DNA of 6,014 bases from JBDHTS01 sp044220535 (GCA_044220535.1 JBGAQU010000110.1:1-6014); one strand, 5' to 3'. Counted from the stretch's first letter, positions 1-5,950 are shown. Numbers and translations are program-made. The notes: generated by a model not told the origin, from the sequence alone.

Positions 1-80
1 TGGAAGGGATTGGCCCTGCGGAAATTGCGCGGCGGCAGGAAATTGGAAGATCATCGGTATATAGATTATTAGCGGCATGA
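1..80 (+). CDS. Serine recombinase (Tn3-type resolvase), C-terminal end only
   Basis: This is the 3' end of a gene that starts before the window; whole codons run from base 3 to the TGA at 78-80. The 25 visible residues form the end of a resolvase-type DNA-binding helix-turn-helix, with the core GPAEIARR followed by EIGRSSVY. Over the first 23 residues it differs from the end of the second resolvase (1546-2097) at only three positions (I/V, Q/L, L/M), and 18 bases (18-35 and 2029-2046) are identical. The two genes are therefore paralogues that have already diverged, especially in their last residues. The stop overlaps the start of the HNH-like gene in an ATGA (77-80), so the two are probably translationally coupled. 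The catalytic domain and any upstream res site lie outside the window and cannot be judged. Confidence 0.88.
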   Translation, partial: EGIGPAEIARRQEIGRSSVYRLLAA

Positions 81-922
81 AATATTCGGAACATATATCG
101 TCGAGAAATCCTAACACTGTAGTTTACGCTTCCGTAGGCCAATGCATTTACTGCGGCGATAACCAAAGCGTTCTAACGGATGAACACATAATACCGCGTT
201 CATTAAACGGAATTTTGATCTTTTCTAAAGCAAGCTGTCAGAAATGTGCAAAAATTACTTGTAATATTGAAGGTGCTGTAGCGCGATCAATTTTTGGAAA
301 CTTCCGATTAAAGCATAATATAAAAACGCGACGAAAAAAGGAAAGGCCAGATCATATTAAAGCCGGTATGGCAAATGATCCAACGGCAGAAATAAACGTT
401 CCTATACAAGATCATCCTGCGCCGTTGGTCATGTATAAATGTTTGCGGGCAGGAGTTTTAGATAATGTTCCTAAATCAATTGATACTTCTTGCAATTGGC
501 AGTTTTCTGTTATTCAAGACGATAGAGAAATGGAAAAATTCCAAGACAAGTATGGCAAAGACGTAACATTTTCATTCCGTCATGTACCAGATCAATTTGC
601 TCGAACACTAGCTAAAATTGGTTATTCTTATGCAATAGCTAATATTGGAATGGAAGTCTTTAAACCGCTTGCCCCGGATTTAATTCTTGGAAGAGAAAAA
701 AATCTTTCTTATTTGGTAGGCGGAAATTTTGAACTAAGTCCGCCCATCCCCGATGCAGGGCATATTTTACGATTAGGAATTGAAGGTACAGTGCAAAGAG
801 CATTCATAACCGTGGATATTAGGCTTTTTGCTTCATGTCCTACCCCTGATTATCAGGTTGTAGTTGGGGAAGTAAGCGGTTTGAATAATATCAATTTCTT
901 AATCGAAAAGATTAAAAGTTGA
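77..922 (+). CDS. HNH-type nuclease-like protein with zinc-binding cysteines
   Basis: The product has 281 residues. Near the N-terminus it shows the layout of an HNH (beta-beta-alpha metal) nuclease with a structural zinc site: C23-x2-C26, then TDEHIIPRSL with His37 as the likely metal/catalytic histidine, then C54-x2-C57 and N63/E65 completing the motif. Members of this fold cut DNA or occasionally RNA. The remaining roughly 200 residues match nothing I recognise and may hold a target-recognition domain. There is no signal peptide, so a cytoplasmic protein is expected. The ATG at 77 overlaps the stop of the preceding resolvase (ATGA). I see no good Shine-Dalgarno just before it, which suggests coupled translation. 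The gene is strongly AT-rich compared with the sulfatase to the right, a sign of horizontal transfer. The HNH call is fairly firm; the biological role (restriction, anti-phage, toxin) is not known. Confidence 0.7.
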   Translation: MKYSEHISSRNPNTVVYASVGQCIYCGDNQSVLTDEHIIPRSLNGILIFSKASCQKCAKITCNIEGAVARSIFGNFRLKHNIKTRRKKERPDHIKAGMANDPTAEINVPIQDHPAPLVMYKCLRAGVLDNVPKSIDTSCNWQFSVIQDDREMEKFQDKYGKDVTFSFRHVPDQFARTLAKIGYSYAIANIGMEVFKPLAPDLILGREKNLSYLVGGNFELSPPIPDAGHILRLGIEGTVQRAFITVDIRLFASCPTPDYQVVVGEVSGLNNINFLIEKIKS

Positions 923-933
923 ATGGATAAATT

Positions 934-1383
934 ATGAAGGATGATAGATTAAGGATACCCTGCGACCAAAATTATATTAACGCCCTTGGGCTTGCGGCCT
1001 TTACTTTTGCTAGGCTTGAATGGGATGCGGTTTGGTGCTGCGAGCGCATTAAACCTAATAGTATAAATTTTCTATCTGACAAGACAGCAGGCGGGATCGC
1101 TAAAAAACTTATCTCCTTGGCCGAAACCGTGCCTGCTTCCAGCGATAAACAGAAATTAGTCAATGCGTCTGCGAAATTTCAGAAGTTAGTAGAAACGCGT
1201 AATGCAATCGTACATGCAAATCCTGGTACAGATACAGATGGCGGACAAAAATTATTTCGAAATGGGAAGGCTTGGTCAGTTGATGACTTAAACACTGCGT
1301 CAGATAGTTTTACAGAATGCAGCATGGAGTTGAATGCAATGTTGCATGGTTTTTTAAAAAACGAAAATCAGAAAACTACATAA
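934..1383 (+). CDS. Small HEPN-like protein (R-x4-H motif), putative RNase
   Basis: The product has 149 residues and appears mostly helical. Its best clue is ETRNAIVHA around residues 87-95: Arg89-Asn-Ala-Ile-Val-His94 fits the R-x(4-6)-H signature of HEPN ribonucleases, and the polar Asn directly after Arg is typical of that motif. HEPN proteins are often the RNA-cutting toxin of toxin-antitoxin, abortive-infection or CRISPR-linked systems. The gene begins 11 bases after the HNH-like gene on the same strand and is probably in the same operon. The start lacks a strong Shine-Dalgarno. No recognisable antitoxin such as a MNT nucleotidyltransferase sits beside it. The motif is short and a non-catalytic HEPN-fold protein is possible, so I regard the nuclease function as a reasonable hypothesis. 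A reverse-strand frame inside this gene (972-1163) is a shadow. Confidence 0.55.
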   Translation: MKDDRLRIPCDQNYINALGLAAFTFARLEWDAVWCCERIKPNSINFLSDKTAGGIAKKLISLAETVPASSDKQKLVNASAKFQKLVETRNAIVHANPGTDTDGGQKLFRNGKAWSVDDLNTASDSFTECSMELNAMLHGFLKNENQKTT

Positions 1384-1404
1384 AAAGCTATCTTCTTGCT
1401 CGCT

Positions 1405-1523
1405 CGTCCCATTAGACCAAGCCCGTATGGCACCGTGCCTCTGCCCTGTAAAACTGTCCCAATGAAATCCCACTCGACATTTGGTACAGGATGTACCATT
1501 GTATCTATGAAGCTAATGGGACA
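1405..1523 (+). promoter_or_regulatory. res-like resolvase binding/recombination site with three subsites
   Basis: Six copies of a half-site close to TGTMCCATTAG are arranged as three inverted pairs. Subsite I is 1405-1434 (CGTCCCATTAG facing the complement of GGTGCCATACG). Subsite II is 1455-1488 (TGTCCCAATGA facing TGTACCAAATG). Subsite III is 1492-1523 (TGTACCATTGT facing TGTCCCATTAG). All six contain GTNCCA. Lengths are 30, 34 and 32 bp, with centre-to-centre spacings of 52 and 36 bp. This closely resembles the res sites of Tn3/gamma-delta (subsites of 28, 34 and 25 bp, about 114 bp in all), with the crossover subsite farthest from the resolvase gene. Here the crossover would fall near 1419-1420. 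The site fills the gap between the HEPN-like gene and the resolvase start, so bound resolvase could also repress its own promoter. The abutting halves of II and III make the perfect repeat TGGTACA-GGA-TGTACCA (1482-1498). Confidence 0.75.
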
Positions 1524-1545
1524 TTTTTAATAGGGCTGCAAGGTT

Positions 1546-2097
1546 ATGAAGGTTGGATACGCGCGCACATCGACATTGGAACAGGAAGCGGGCTTACAGT
1601 CCCAAATACAGGACCTGAAAGGCATAGGCTGCGAAAAGATATATTCCGAACAGACATCATCGGTTGGGAACCGGGAAGAACTGGAAGCTGCCTTGGATTT
1701 TGTTCGGGAAGGAGATGTACTGGTCGTAACAAAAATGGACAGGCTCGCGCGCTCTGTAACGCATTTGGGGCAGATAACAAAACGGCTGCGTGATAAGAAA
1801 GCGAACCTTCAAATTGTAAACTTGGGCTTGGATACGGGTAATGCCACCGGGGAACTGGTATTAAACGTAATGGCATCAATCGCCCAATTCGAGCGGTCTA
1901 TGATGCTGGAACGCCAGCGCGAAGGAATAGCAAAAGCGCAGGCGGCAGGGAAATACAAGGGCCGGGTGCCAACGGCGCGGCAAAAGGAAAAAGAAGTACG
2001 TGCGCTTCATCAGGAAGGTGTGGGGCCAGCGGAAATTGCGCGGCGGTTGGAAATCGGGCGTTCATCCGTTTATAGGATGCTGGAGAGTGCCGCTTGA
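1546..2097 (+). CDS. Serine recombinase, Tn3-type resolvase/invertase, full length
   Basis: The product is a 183-residue small serine recombinase, the usual length for Tn3/gamma-delta resolvases. It cuts both DNA strands at paired res sites through a phosphoserine link and rejoins them after rotation. The catalytic set is complete: Arg7 and Ser9 in YARTST, Asp65-Arg66 and Arg69 in KMDRLAR, and the E-R-x4-E-R segment at 116-123 (QFERSMMLER), followed by the long E-helix. A C-terminal helix-turn-helix spans about 157-179 (GPAEIARR, GRSSVYR). The ATG at 1546 gives the expected N-terminus. Only weak purine runs precede it (AGGG at 1532-1535 and AAGG at 1540-1543). A three-subsite res lies immediately upstream and the stop overlaps the next gene's start (TGATG, 2095-2099). 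No transposase gene is present in the window, so it is not part of a complete Tn3-type transposon here. Confidence 0.95.
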   Translation: MKVGYARTSTLEQEAGLQSQIQDLKGIGCEKIYSEQTSSVGNREELEAALDFVREGDVLVVTKMDRLARSVTHLGQITKRLRDKKANLQIVNLGLDTGNATGELVLNVMASIAQFERSMMLERQREGIAKAQAAGKYKGRVPTARQKEKEVRALHQEGVGPAEIARRLEIGRSSVYRMLESAA

Positions 2098-2714
2098 TGA
2101 CCAATGGCAAACCTGCAAACAGAACAAATATTGTTCCAATATTTTTGGACAACAATGTTTGGGACTTTCTTTTAGAACGGGAAATTCAATTGGATCTGGC
2201 CTTACCGCGAGAATATTTTCGATTGTGTATTACGAGGCAGGCAGAATTTGAAATTAAGGCAATTCCAGCTGAAAAATCCAATTTGCGGGAATATATATCG
2301 GATATGAGAAAAAAATGTGAAATTAGAACGGATGCTTATTTTGGCTTTGCTAATCCGAGCATACCTTCCAATGAACAGCGGGTCGGCGGTTTTGGTTTCG
2401 GTCGTTTTATAAGCACTCACGAAGCGGCAATGTTGCGGAAACAAACTGTAACAATTAAAAAGTTTAAAAGAAAAACGAAGCTTTATTCTAATGAAGCTGA
2501 CGTGGCATTGGCTGTCCGCTCGTGTATTGCAGTTGTTTTGACGAATGACCGCAAAAAAGGACCATTACTAAAATCGTACAAGGCGGGCGGAAAAGTGGTA
2601 TTTTTAAATGATTTCGATGATATGCATATGCCATTGAGTGAGTATATTACTACTAAACTTGCATGCATATGGACAAATTTGCTGCGGAATAGCTGGATTA
2701 GAAAAGACCGATGA
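2097..2714 (+). CDS. PIN-domain protein, putative ribonuclease
   Basis: With the ATG at 2097 the product has 205 residues. An in-frame TTG one codon upstream (2094) is less likely, because the ATG forms the overlap TGATG with the resolvase stop. The acidic residues of a PIN nuclease appear in order: Asp18 in IFLDNNVWDFL (strand 1), a Glu in the segment ITRQAEFEI (E50/E52), Glu133 and Asp135 in NEADVALAV, and Asp151 in VLTNDRK. PIN domains are Mg/Mn-dependent ribonucleases best known as VapC-type toxins. This protein is longer than a typical VapC (about 130-140 residues), with roughly 60 extra residues, including a Gly/Phe-rich stretch near 97-104, between the first acids and the EAD motif. 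No VapB-like antitoxin gene is adjacent; the resolvase occupies that position. It overlaps the following gene by ATGA (2711-2714). The coding region is AT-rich. Confidence 0.72.
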   Translation: MTNGKPANRTNIVPIFLDNNVWDFLLEREIQLDLALPREYFRLCITRQAEFEIKAIPAEKSNLREYISDMRKKCEIRTDAYFGFANPSIPSNEQRVGGFGFGRFISTHEAAMLRKQTVTIKKFKRKTKLYSNEADVALAVRSCIAVVLTNDRKKGPLLKSYKAGGKVVFLNDFDDMHMPLSEYITTKLACIWTNLLRNSWIRKDR

Positions 2715-3627
2715 TAAAGCCCTCTACGGAACTTGAGCATTTAGTCACAAAGATACAAAAAGCAATTGGCACCTGACGCGGGAGGTTCTGCATAACGTTA
2801 TGCTGGAAGGACGCCTATCGGGGCGAAAAAGGCAAATTGACGTTCTAGTTCAAGAACAGGTGGGACAATACAACATTCAGATTATCATTGATTGCAAAGA
2901 TTATAATAAGCCAGTTGATGTAAAGGGTGTTGGAAGAATTTGAAGGACTTTAAATGATGTGGGTGCGCAAAAAGGGGTCTTAGTTTGTCCTAAAGGGATT
3001 AGTGAGGCAGCGAAGCGTCGTGCCGAGGGTTTACAAATTGCATTATACTCCCCTTTTGATACAGATGTTCATAAGTGGCAAATCAAGGCCACCATCCCTG
3101 CGCTTTGCGACTTTCGTTCCGTTTGTATGAGTTTTAGCATTTCCCATTGCGCGCCTGTGCCATTCAGCTTCTGCTCCTATATATTTTATAGTGATTTGTC
3201 TGTTAAAGACAAAAGCGGTCGCTCACTTGGAAGTTGCCTGAAGAAGCAGGAGAAAGTGGAATGAAGGTGTTTTTCCACGGGAAGAGGTGATTATGATGGC
3301 ATTGCACCCGATGTAGATGAGACTTTGTTGGATAACGGCTACGGGATGCAAACCTCTGTAAAACTGACTGTGTCGCTTTCTGTGAAGCGGGATTTATATT
3401 TTGGGCACCTTCCAGTACCCAAAATATCTGGTTTTAAGGATGAGTTTTCCGGCATGGTAATTACTAATGCATTTGAGATAGGGCTTCTCGAAGCCGATGA
3501 TGTAGAGCGTAACTGGATAAAAATTGATAAGGAAGCGGATGCTCCAGTACGTCCAGTCATCTCATTGATTGGATCGGTTATGTGGGATAATGGAACGGGA
3601 CAAGAAATAAGGGCAATGCCTGAATAA
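2711..3627 (+). pseudogene. Mrr-like PD-(D/E)xK restriction endonuclease, frameshifted
   Basis: This reads as one gene broken by single-base indels. Starting at the ATG overlapping the PIN stop (ATGA, 2711-2714), the frame is lost near 2768-2782, briefly shifted at 2932-2951, shifted again at 3253-3255, and restored near 3310. Correcting all six leaves 915 bases, encoding 304 residues ending at TAA 3625-3627. The rebuilt N-terminal half shows a PD-(D/E)xK core: Glu24 in APDAEVLHN, Asp43 in RQIDVLV, and Asp60-Cys-Lys62 in IIIDCKDY. It continues into DVGAQKGVLVCPKG, all resembling Mrr-family restriction endonuclease domains. The C-terminal half (LTVSLSVKRDLYFG, PVPKISGFKDE, VITNAFEIGLL) looks like the conserved second domain of the same type of protein, whose function I do not know. 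Mrr-type enzymes cut modified or foreign DNA. Every indel lies in or beside a short homopolymer run, so sequencing error is a serious alternative to true decay. Confidence 0.8.
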
Positions 3628-3809
3628 AAATTTTGTATATAAATCTTTAGTTCGTGCTCGAAAAATGTTACACAAAGCTGTTACACTGCGAAGAGAAAAG
3701 GCCAGAAAAATTGGCGGAAACCTGCGATTTTCAAATCGAAATTGCGCTATCTCCCCGGGCCCACCACCCGCCTTCGCTTGCGCTTCGGCGCGGCAAGGCC
3801 CGCAAGATT
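3628..3809. other. Gene-free junction between AT-rich island and GC-rich backbone
   Basis: I see no credible gene in these 182 bases. Up to about 3750 the sequence is AT-rich like the island. It holds a short direct repeat TGTTACAC (in 3667-3687) and a perfect inverted repeat CGATTT-TC-AAATCG (3725-3738). From 3751 it turns abruptly GC-rich, with CTCCCCGGGCCCACCA (3751-3766). The last ten bases of this look like the acceptor end and CCA of a tRNA, but no matching tRNA 5' half exists upstream. The GC-rich stretch that follows (3767-3803) has weak dyad symmetry and may serve as the 3' end signal of the sulfatase gene on the other strand, but I see no clear intrinsic terminator. Confidence 0.5.
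3757..3766 (+). other. tRNA-3'-end-like sequence, possible attachment-site remnant
   Basis: GGGCCCACCA reads like a tRNA acceptor strand with discriminator A and CCA, similar to the 3' end of bacterial tRNA-Ile genes. It is preceded by CTCCCC rather than a full T-arm. A complementary 5' acceptor strand is missing about 70-75 bases upstream, so it is not a functional tRNA. It lies where base composition changes from island-like to backbone-like, which is where an integration footprint in a tRNA gene would be expected. The match is short and could be chance. Confidence 0.25.
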
Positions 3810-5342
3810 TTAGGGTTGGCCTGGTTTGCCTAGAGCGCGATTTATATCTTTTTGATGTTTCTTCAGTAAATCATCGGCGCCGTTTCCGAGGCCGCTTTTT
3901 CTTACCCGATCAACGAATCCTGTAAATGCATTCACGCTCTCCTGACCGTGGGAAAAGCCCGCATGTTCTGGGCCGCCTTCATGCATGACGGTCCAGAGAG
4001 GATCGGCAACATTGGATGAGGTTTCAGCCATTTTATGCATTTGCGTATCATGCCATTCGGCGAGGCGGGCGCGGCCTTCGCGGCGAAGATCCGGCCTTTG
4101 GATGGCGAGGTTGTTGGTTTCGTGCGGATCGGCTTTCAGGTCGAACAGCATTTCGTCTTTCAGCGAACTCCAGAAACCATCGTGATAGGTGCGCATGTAA
4201 AGATAGCGTTCACCGTTATCACCGTTCCAGCGCACCGAACGCTGGCACACATGGGCGCATTGGCCGATGACGAGTTGATCATGGCCTGATGGTTTGCCGT
4301 TCAGAAGAGTCTGGGCGAAGGATTGCCCGTCCCACAATGCAGGCGCTTGGCCGCTGAAGAGTTCGATCAGCGTTGGGGCAAGATCGAGCTGGTAATGCAG
4401 GGCGGAATCGCGCGCGCCTTTGATGCCGCCCGGGTATCTGATGACCAGCGGGACATGGCAGGTGCTTTCATCTGCAGTGGCGTGTTCGCCGTAAATACCG
4501 AGTTCGCCGAAGCTTTCGCCGTGATCGGCGGAGATGATGATCATCGTATCATCGTAAACACCTGATGCTTTCAGGGAATTGACGATCCGGCCGATGGCGT
4601 CGTCGGCATAGCGGATGCCGGTATCGTAAGCATCGATCATCTTGCGCATGCCCGCGCGGTCGCGGATGTCGCCATCCGGTTCGCGGGGAAAAACCTTGTT
4701 GTTCCAGATTTTGCGCAAGGCATGCGTGCCGACGATTTCGCGGTGGCTTGTGATCAGTGCATCATCATCCAGCCAGGCGGGGATGGGATCGTTCGCGAAG
4801 GGTTCGCCATAGGACATTGGCACGCGATAGGGCGTGTGCGGATCCCACAGATTGATATGCAGGAACCAGTTGTCATCTTTTTGGTTATCGCCCAGCCATT
4901 TATTGACGAAGGGCATGACTTCTTCTGCCGATTCCATACCCTGTTTGCCGGTGTTGATCACCTGATTAAAGGCAGCGGTCACCCAATGCGCGGCGTGGCG
5001 TTCGGGGAAAGGGCTGATCATATACGGGCGGAAGCCGCGTTGTTTCAACTGGGCGGTCAGGCTTTTTGTGAGGAAGTAATCCTGGAAGCCGCGACCTTTG
5101 CCTTCGATTTTCGGCTGCGCGGCGGTGCCGCCATGGCCGATGACGCCGCTCTGGATTCCAAAACGGCCTGAGAAGAAAGCCGTGCGGGAGGGCAGGCAGG
5201 GCGCGTCGGAGGTATAGACCTGCTCGAATACCATGCCTTCGGATGCAATCCGGTCGATCACCGGGCTGGTGTTGCGGTGGTAGCCGTAGCAGCCAAGATG
5301 GTCCGCGCGCAGGCTGTCCGTGTCGATGTAAAGAATGCGCAT
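3810..5342 (-). CDS. Sulfatase (formylglycine-dependent, alkaline phosphatase superfamily)
   Basis: From the ATG at 5342 the product has 510 residues. It hydrolyses a sulfate (or related phosphonate/phosphate) ester; the substrate cannot be told from sequence. The N-terminus begins directly with the metal-binding strand ILYIDTDSLRADHLGCYG (Asp7/Asp9). The signature CLPSR (Cys49-x-Pro-Ser-Arg) is the Cys-type site converted to formylglycine, followed by TAFFSGRFG. Further active-site elements are WDPHTPY (His169), SADHGESFG (Asp273-His274) and YGEHA (His287). There is no signal peptide, so the enzyme is probably cytoplasmic. A longer reading frame starting at 5462 would add 40 unrelated residues and run back into a terminator hairpin; the start at 5342 has AGGGA five bases upstream and matches the family N-terminus. 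Maturation needs a formylglycine-generating enzyme, which is not in this window. GC-rich codon use is like the downstream backbone and unlike the island. Confidence 0.9.
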   Translation of the reverse strand: MRILYIDTDSLRADHLGCYGYHRNTSPVIDRIASEGMVFEQVYTSDAPCLPSRTAFFSGRFGIQSGVIGHGGTAAQPKIEGKGRGFQDYFLTKSLTAQLKQRGFRPYMISPFPERHAAHWVTAAFNQVINTGKQGMESAEEVMPFVNKWLGDNQKDDNWFLHINLWDPHTPYRVPMSYGEPFANDPIPAWLDDDALITSHREIVGTHALRKIWNNKVFPREPDGDIRDRAGMRKMIDAYDTGIRYADDAIGRIVNSLKASGVYDDTMIIISADHGESFGELGIYGEHATADESTCHVPLVIRYPGGIKGARDSALHYQLDLAPTLIELFSGQAPALWDGQSFAQTLLNGKPSGHDQLVIGQCAHVCQRSVRWNGDNGERYLYMRTYHDGFWSSLKDEMLFDLKADPHETNNLAIQRPDLRREGRARLAEWHDTQMHKMAETSSNVADPLWTVMHEGGPEHAGFSHGQESVNAFTGFVDRVRKSGLGNGADDLLKKHQKDINRALGKPGQP

Positions 5343-5347
5343 GGCCG

Positions 5348-5352
5348 TCCCT
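5348..5352 (-). promoter_or_regulatory. Ribosome binding site of the sulfatase gene
   Basis: On the minus strand the sequence reads AGGGA, five bases before the ATG at 5340-5342. It supports this start over the upstream in-frame ATG near 5462. Confidence 0.55.
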
Positions 5353-5452
5353 GTATTTTTTGAAATTTTCTGTAGATTTGTTTCAACACAGGCTTTACGG
5401 CATGGCAAGATTTTGAAAAGCTGCATTGCAGCATTATATCTGCTGCATAAAC

Positions 5453-5479
5453 AACGCCGCATACTCTGCGGCGTTTTTT
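5453..5479. terminator. Intrinsic-terminator-like hairpin between the two minus-strand genes
   Basis: A perfect 9-bp stem AACGCCGCA / TGCGGCGTT (5453-5461 and 5467-5475) closes a 5-base loop TACTC. On the + strand it runs into a six-T tract (5474-5479), ideal for a terminator. On the - strand, where the surface-protein gene ends only 12 bases before it (stop at 5492), the tail is GTTTA, weaker but usable. It most likely ends the 5492-5950 transcript and may work in both directions, separating it from the sulfatase gene. Confidence 0.7.
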
Positions 5480-5491
5480 ATTCGAGAATGT

Positions 5492-5950
5492 TTAGTGATG
5501 CCAGCGGCCGGTGTCGTGACGATCCCAGCGATCACGGTCCCAACGATCATGACGATCCCAGCCTCGGCTGTTTCCAAAATAGAAGCTGTAGACCGGGGCG
5601 GGGTAGTAAGCGCGTGCGGGGCGGTAGTAGTAAGTATCATAGTTCACGTAGCGGATACGCGGCTGGTAAATGCGGCGCGGGCCGTCATTGATGACGTAGG
5701 TGACGTTCTGGGCGGGGGCATTGTTGTAGTCGTAGTCGCGATTATTGTTCAGGCTTTCGTCGGCGACACGCCAGGCGCCGTCCGGTTCCAGGCAGGCGGT
5801 GCCATAGGCCTGTTCGGTGCGGCCGCCTATATAAACGGTGCGGGTGTATTCGCGGCAGTAATCGCCGTTTGCGGCTTTTGCCTGCGGCGCGGACAGAAGC
5901 GCGGCGGTGGCCAGCGCAGCGGCGGCGATGATGATTTTGATGCGGGTCAT
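5492..5950 (-). CDS. Secreted surface-antigen-like protein with D/R/H/W-rich tail
   Basis: The product has 152 residues. A clear Sec signal peptide (Arg3/Lys5, hydrophobic 6-21, AKA cleavage after residue 26) sends it to the periplasm or cell surface. The mature N-terminus carries DYCREYTRTVYIGG followed by EQAYGTACLEPDGAWRV (about residues 30-62, Cys32 and Cys53). This resembles the C-terminal module of RT0821/Lpp0805-type (17 kDa antigen-like) surface proteins of alphaproteobacteria. The usual glycine-rich N-terminal part of that family is absent. The middle is Tyr/Arg/Pro-rich and the last about 25 residues are a repetitive DRHDRWDRD-type tail ending in HH. The start at 5950 is supported by GAGGAG five bases upstream (5956-5961). 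The function is unknown; envelope or metal-binding roles are conceivable from the composition only. Confidence 0.8.
   Translation of the reverse strand: MTRIKIIIAAAALATAALLSAPQAKAANGDYCREYTRTVYIGGRTEQAYGTACLEPDGAWRVADESLNNNRDYDYNNAPAQNVTYVINDGPRRIYQPRIRYVNYDTYYYRPARAYYPAPVYSFYFGNSRGWDRHDRWDRDRWDRHDTGRWHH
5515..5566 (-). repeat. Short internal repeats encoding the DRHDRWDR tail
   Basis: The 13-base word TGACGATCCCAGC occurs at 5517-5529 and again 33 bases later at 5550-5562 (+ strand), with a degenerate related copy (CACGGTCCCAACG) between them. It encodes the Asp-Arg-His/Trp repeats of the surface protein. Such repeats can expand or shrink by slippage. Confidence 0.6.

Noticed and set aside
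1491..1793. A + strand reading frame of 100 residues overlapping the resolvase start
   Set aside because: It lies in the res site and in another frame of the intact resolvase, has no family features, and is a shadow of the real gene.
2870..2878. GTGGGACAA inside the Mrr-like gene as a further resolvase half-site
   Set aside because: It is a single half-site with no inverted partner at the right distance; chance occurrence within coding sequence is the simpler explanation.
3725..3766. A tRNA gene ending in CCA
   Set aside because: TTCAAATC and a terminal CCA are present, but their spacing (about 29 bases) does not fit a T-arm plus acceptor, and no cloverleaf or 5' acceptor strand can be drawn.
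4722..5171. A 149-residue + strand frame opposite the sulfatase
   Set aside because: It is antisense to a well-supported sulfatase with GC-rich codons, which commonly leave open frames on the opposite strand; no motif or ribosome site supports it.
5433..5438. Minus-strand TATAAT as a sulfatase promoter -10 box
   Set aside because: The hexamer is perfect, but at 16-18 bases upstream there is no -35-like sequence, only the terminator stem, so a promoter cannot be supported beyond the single box.
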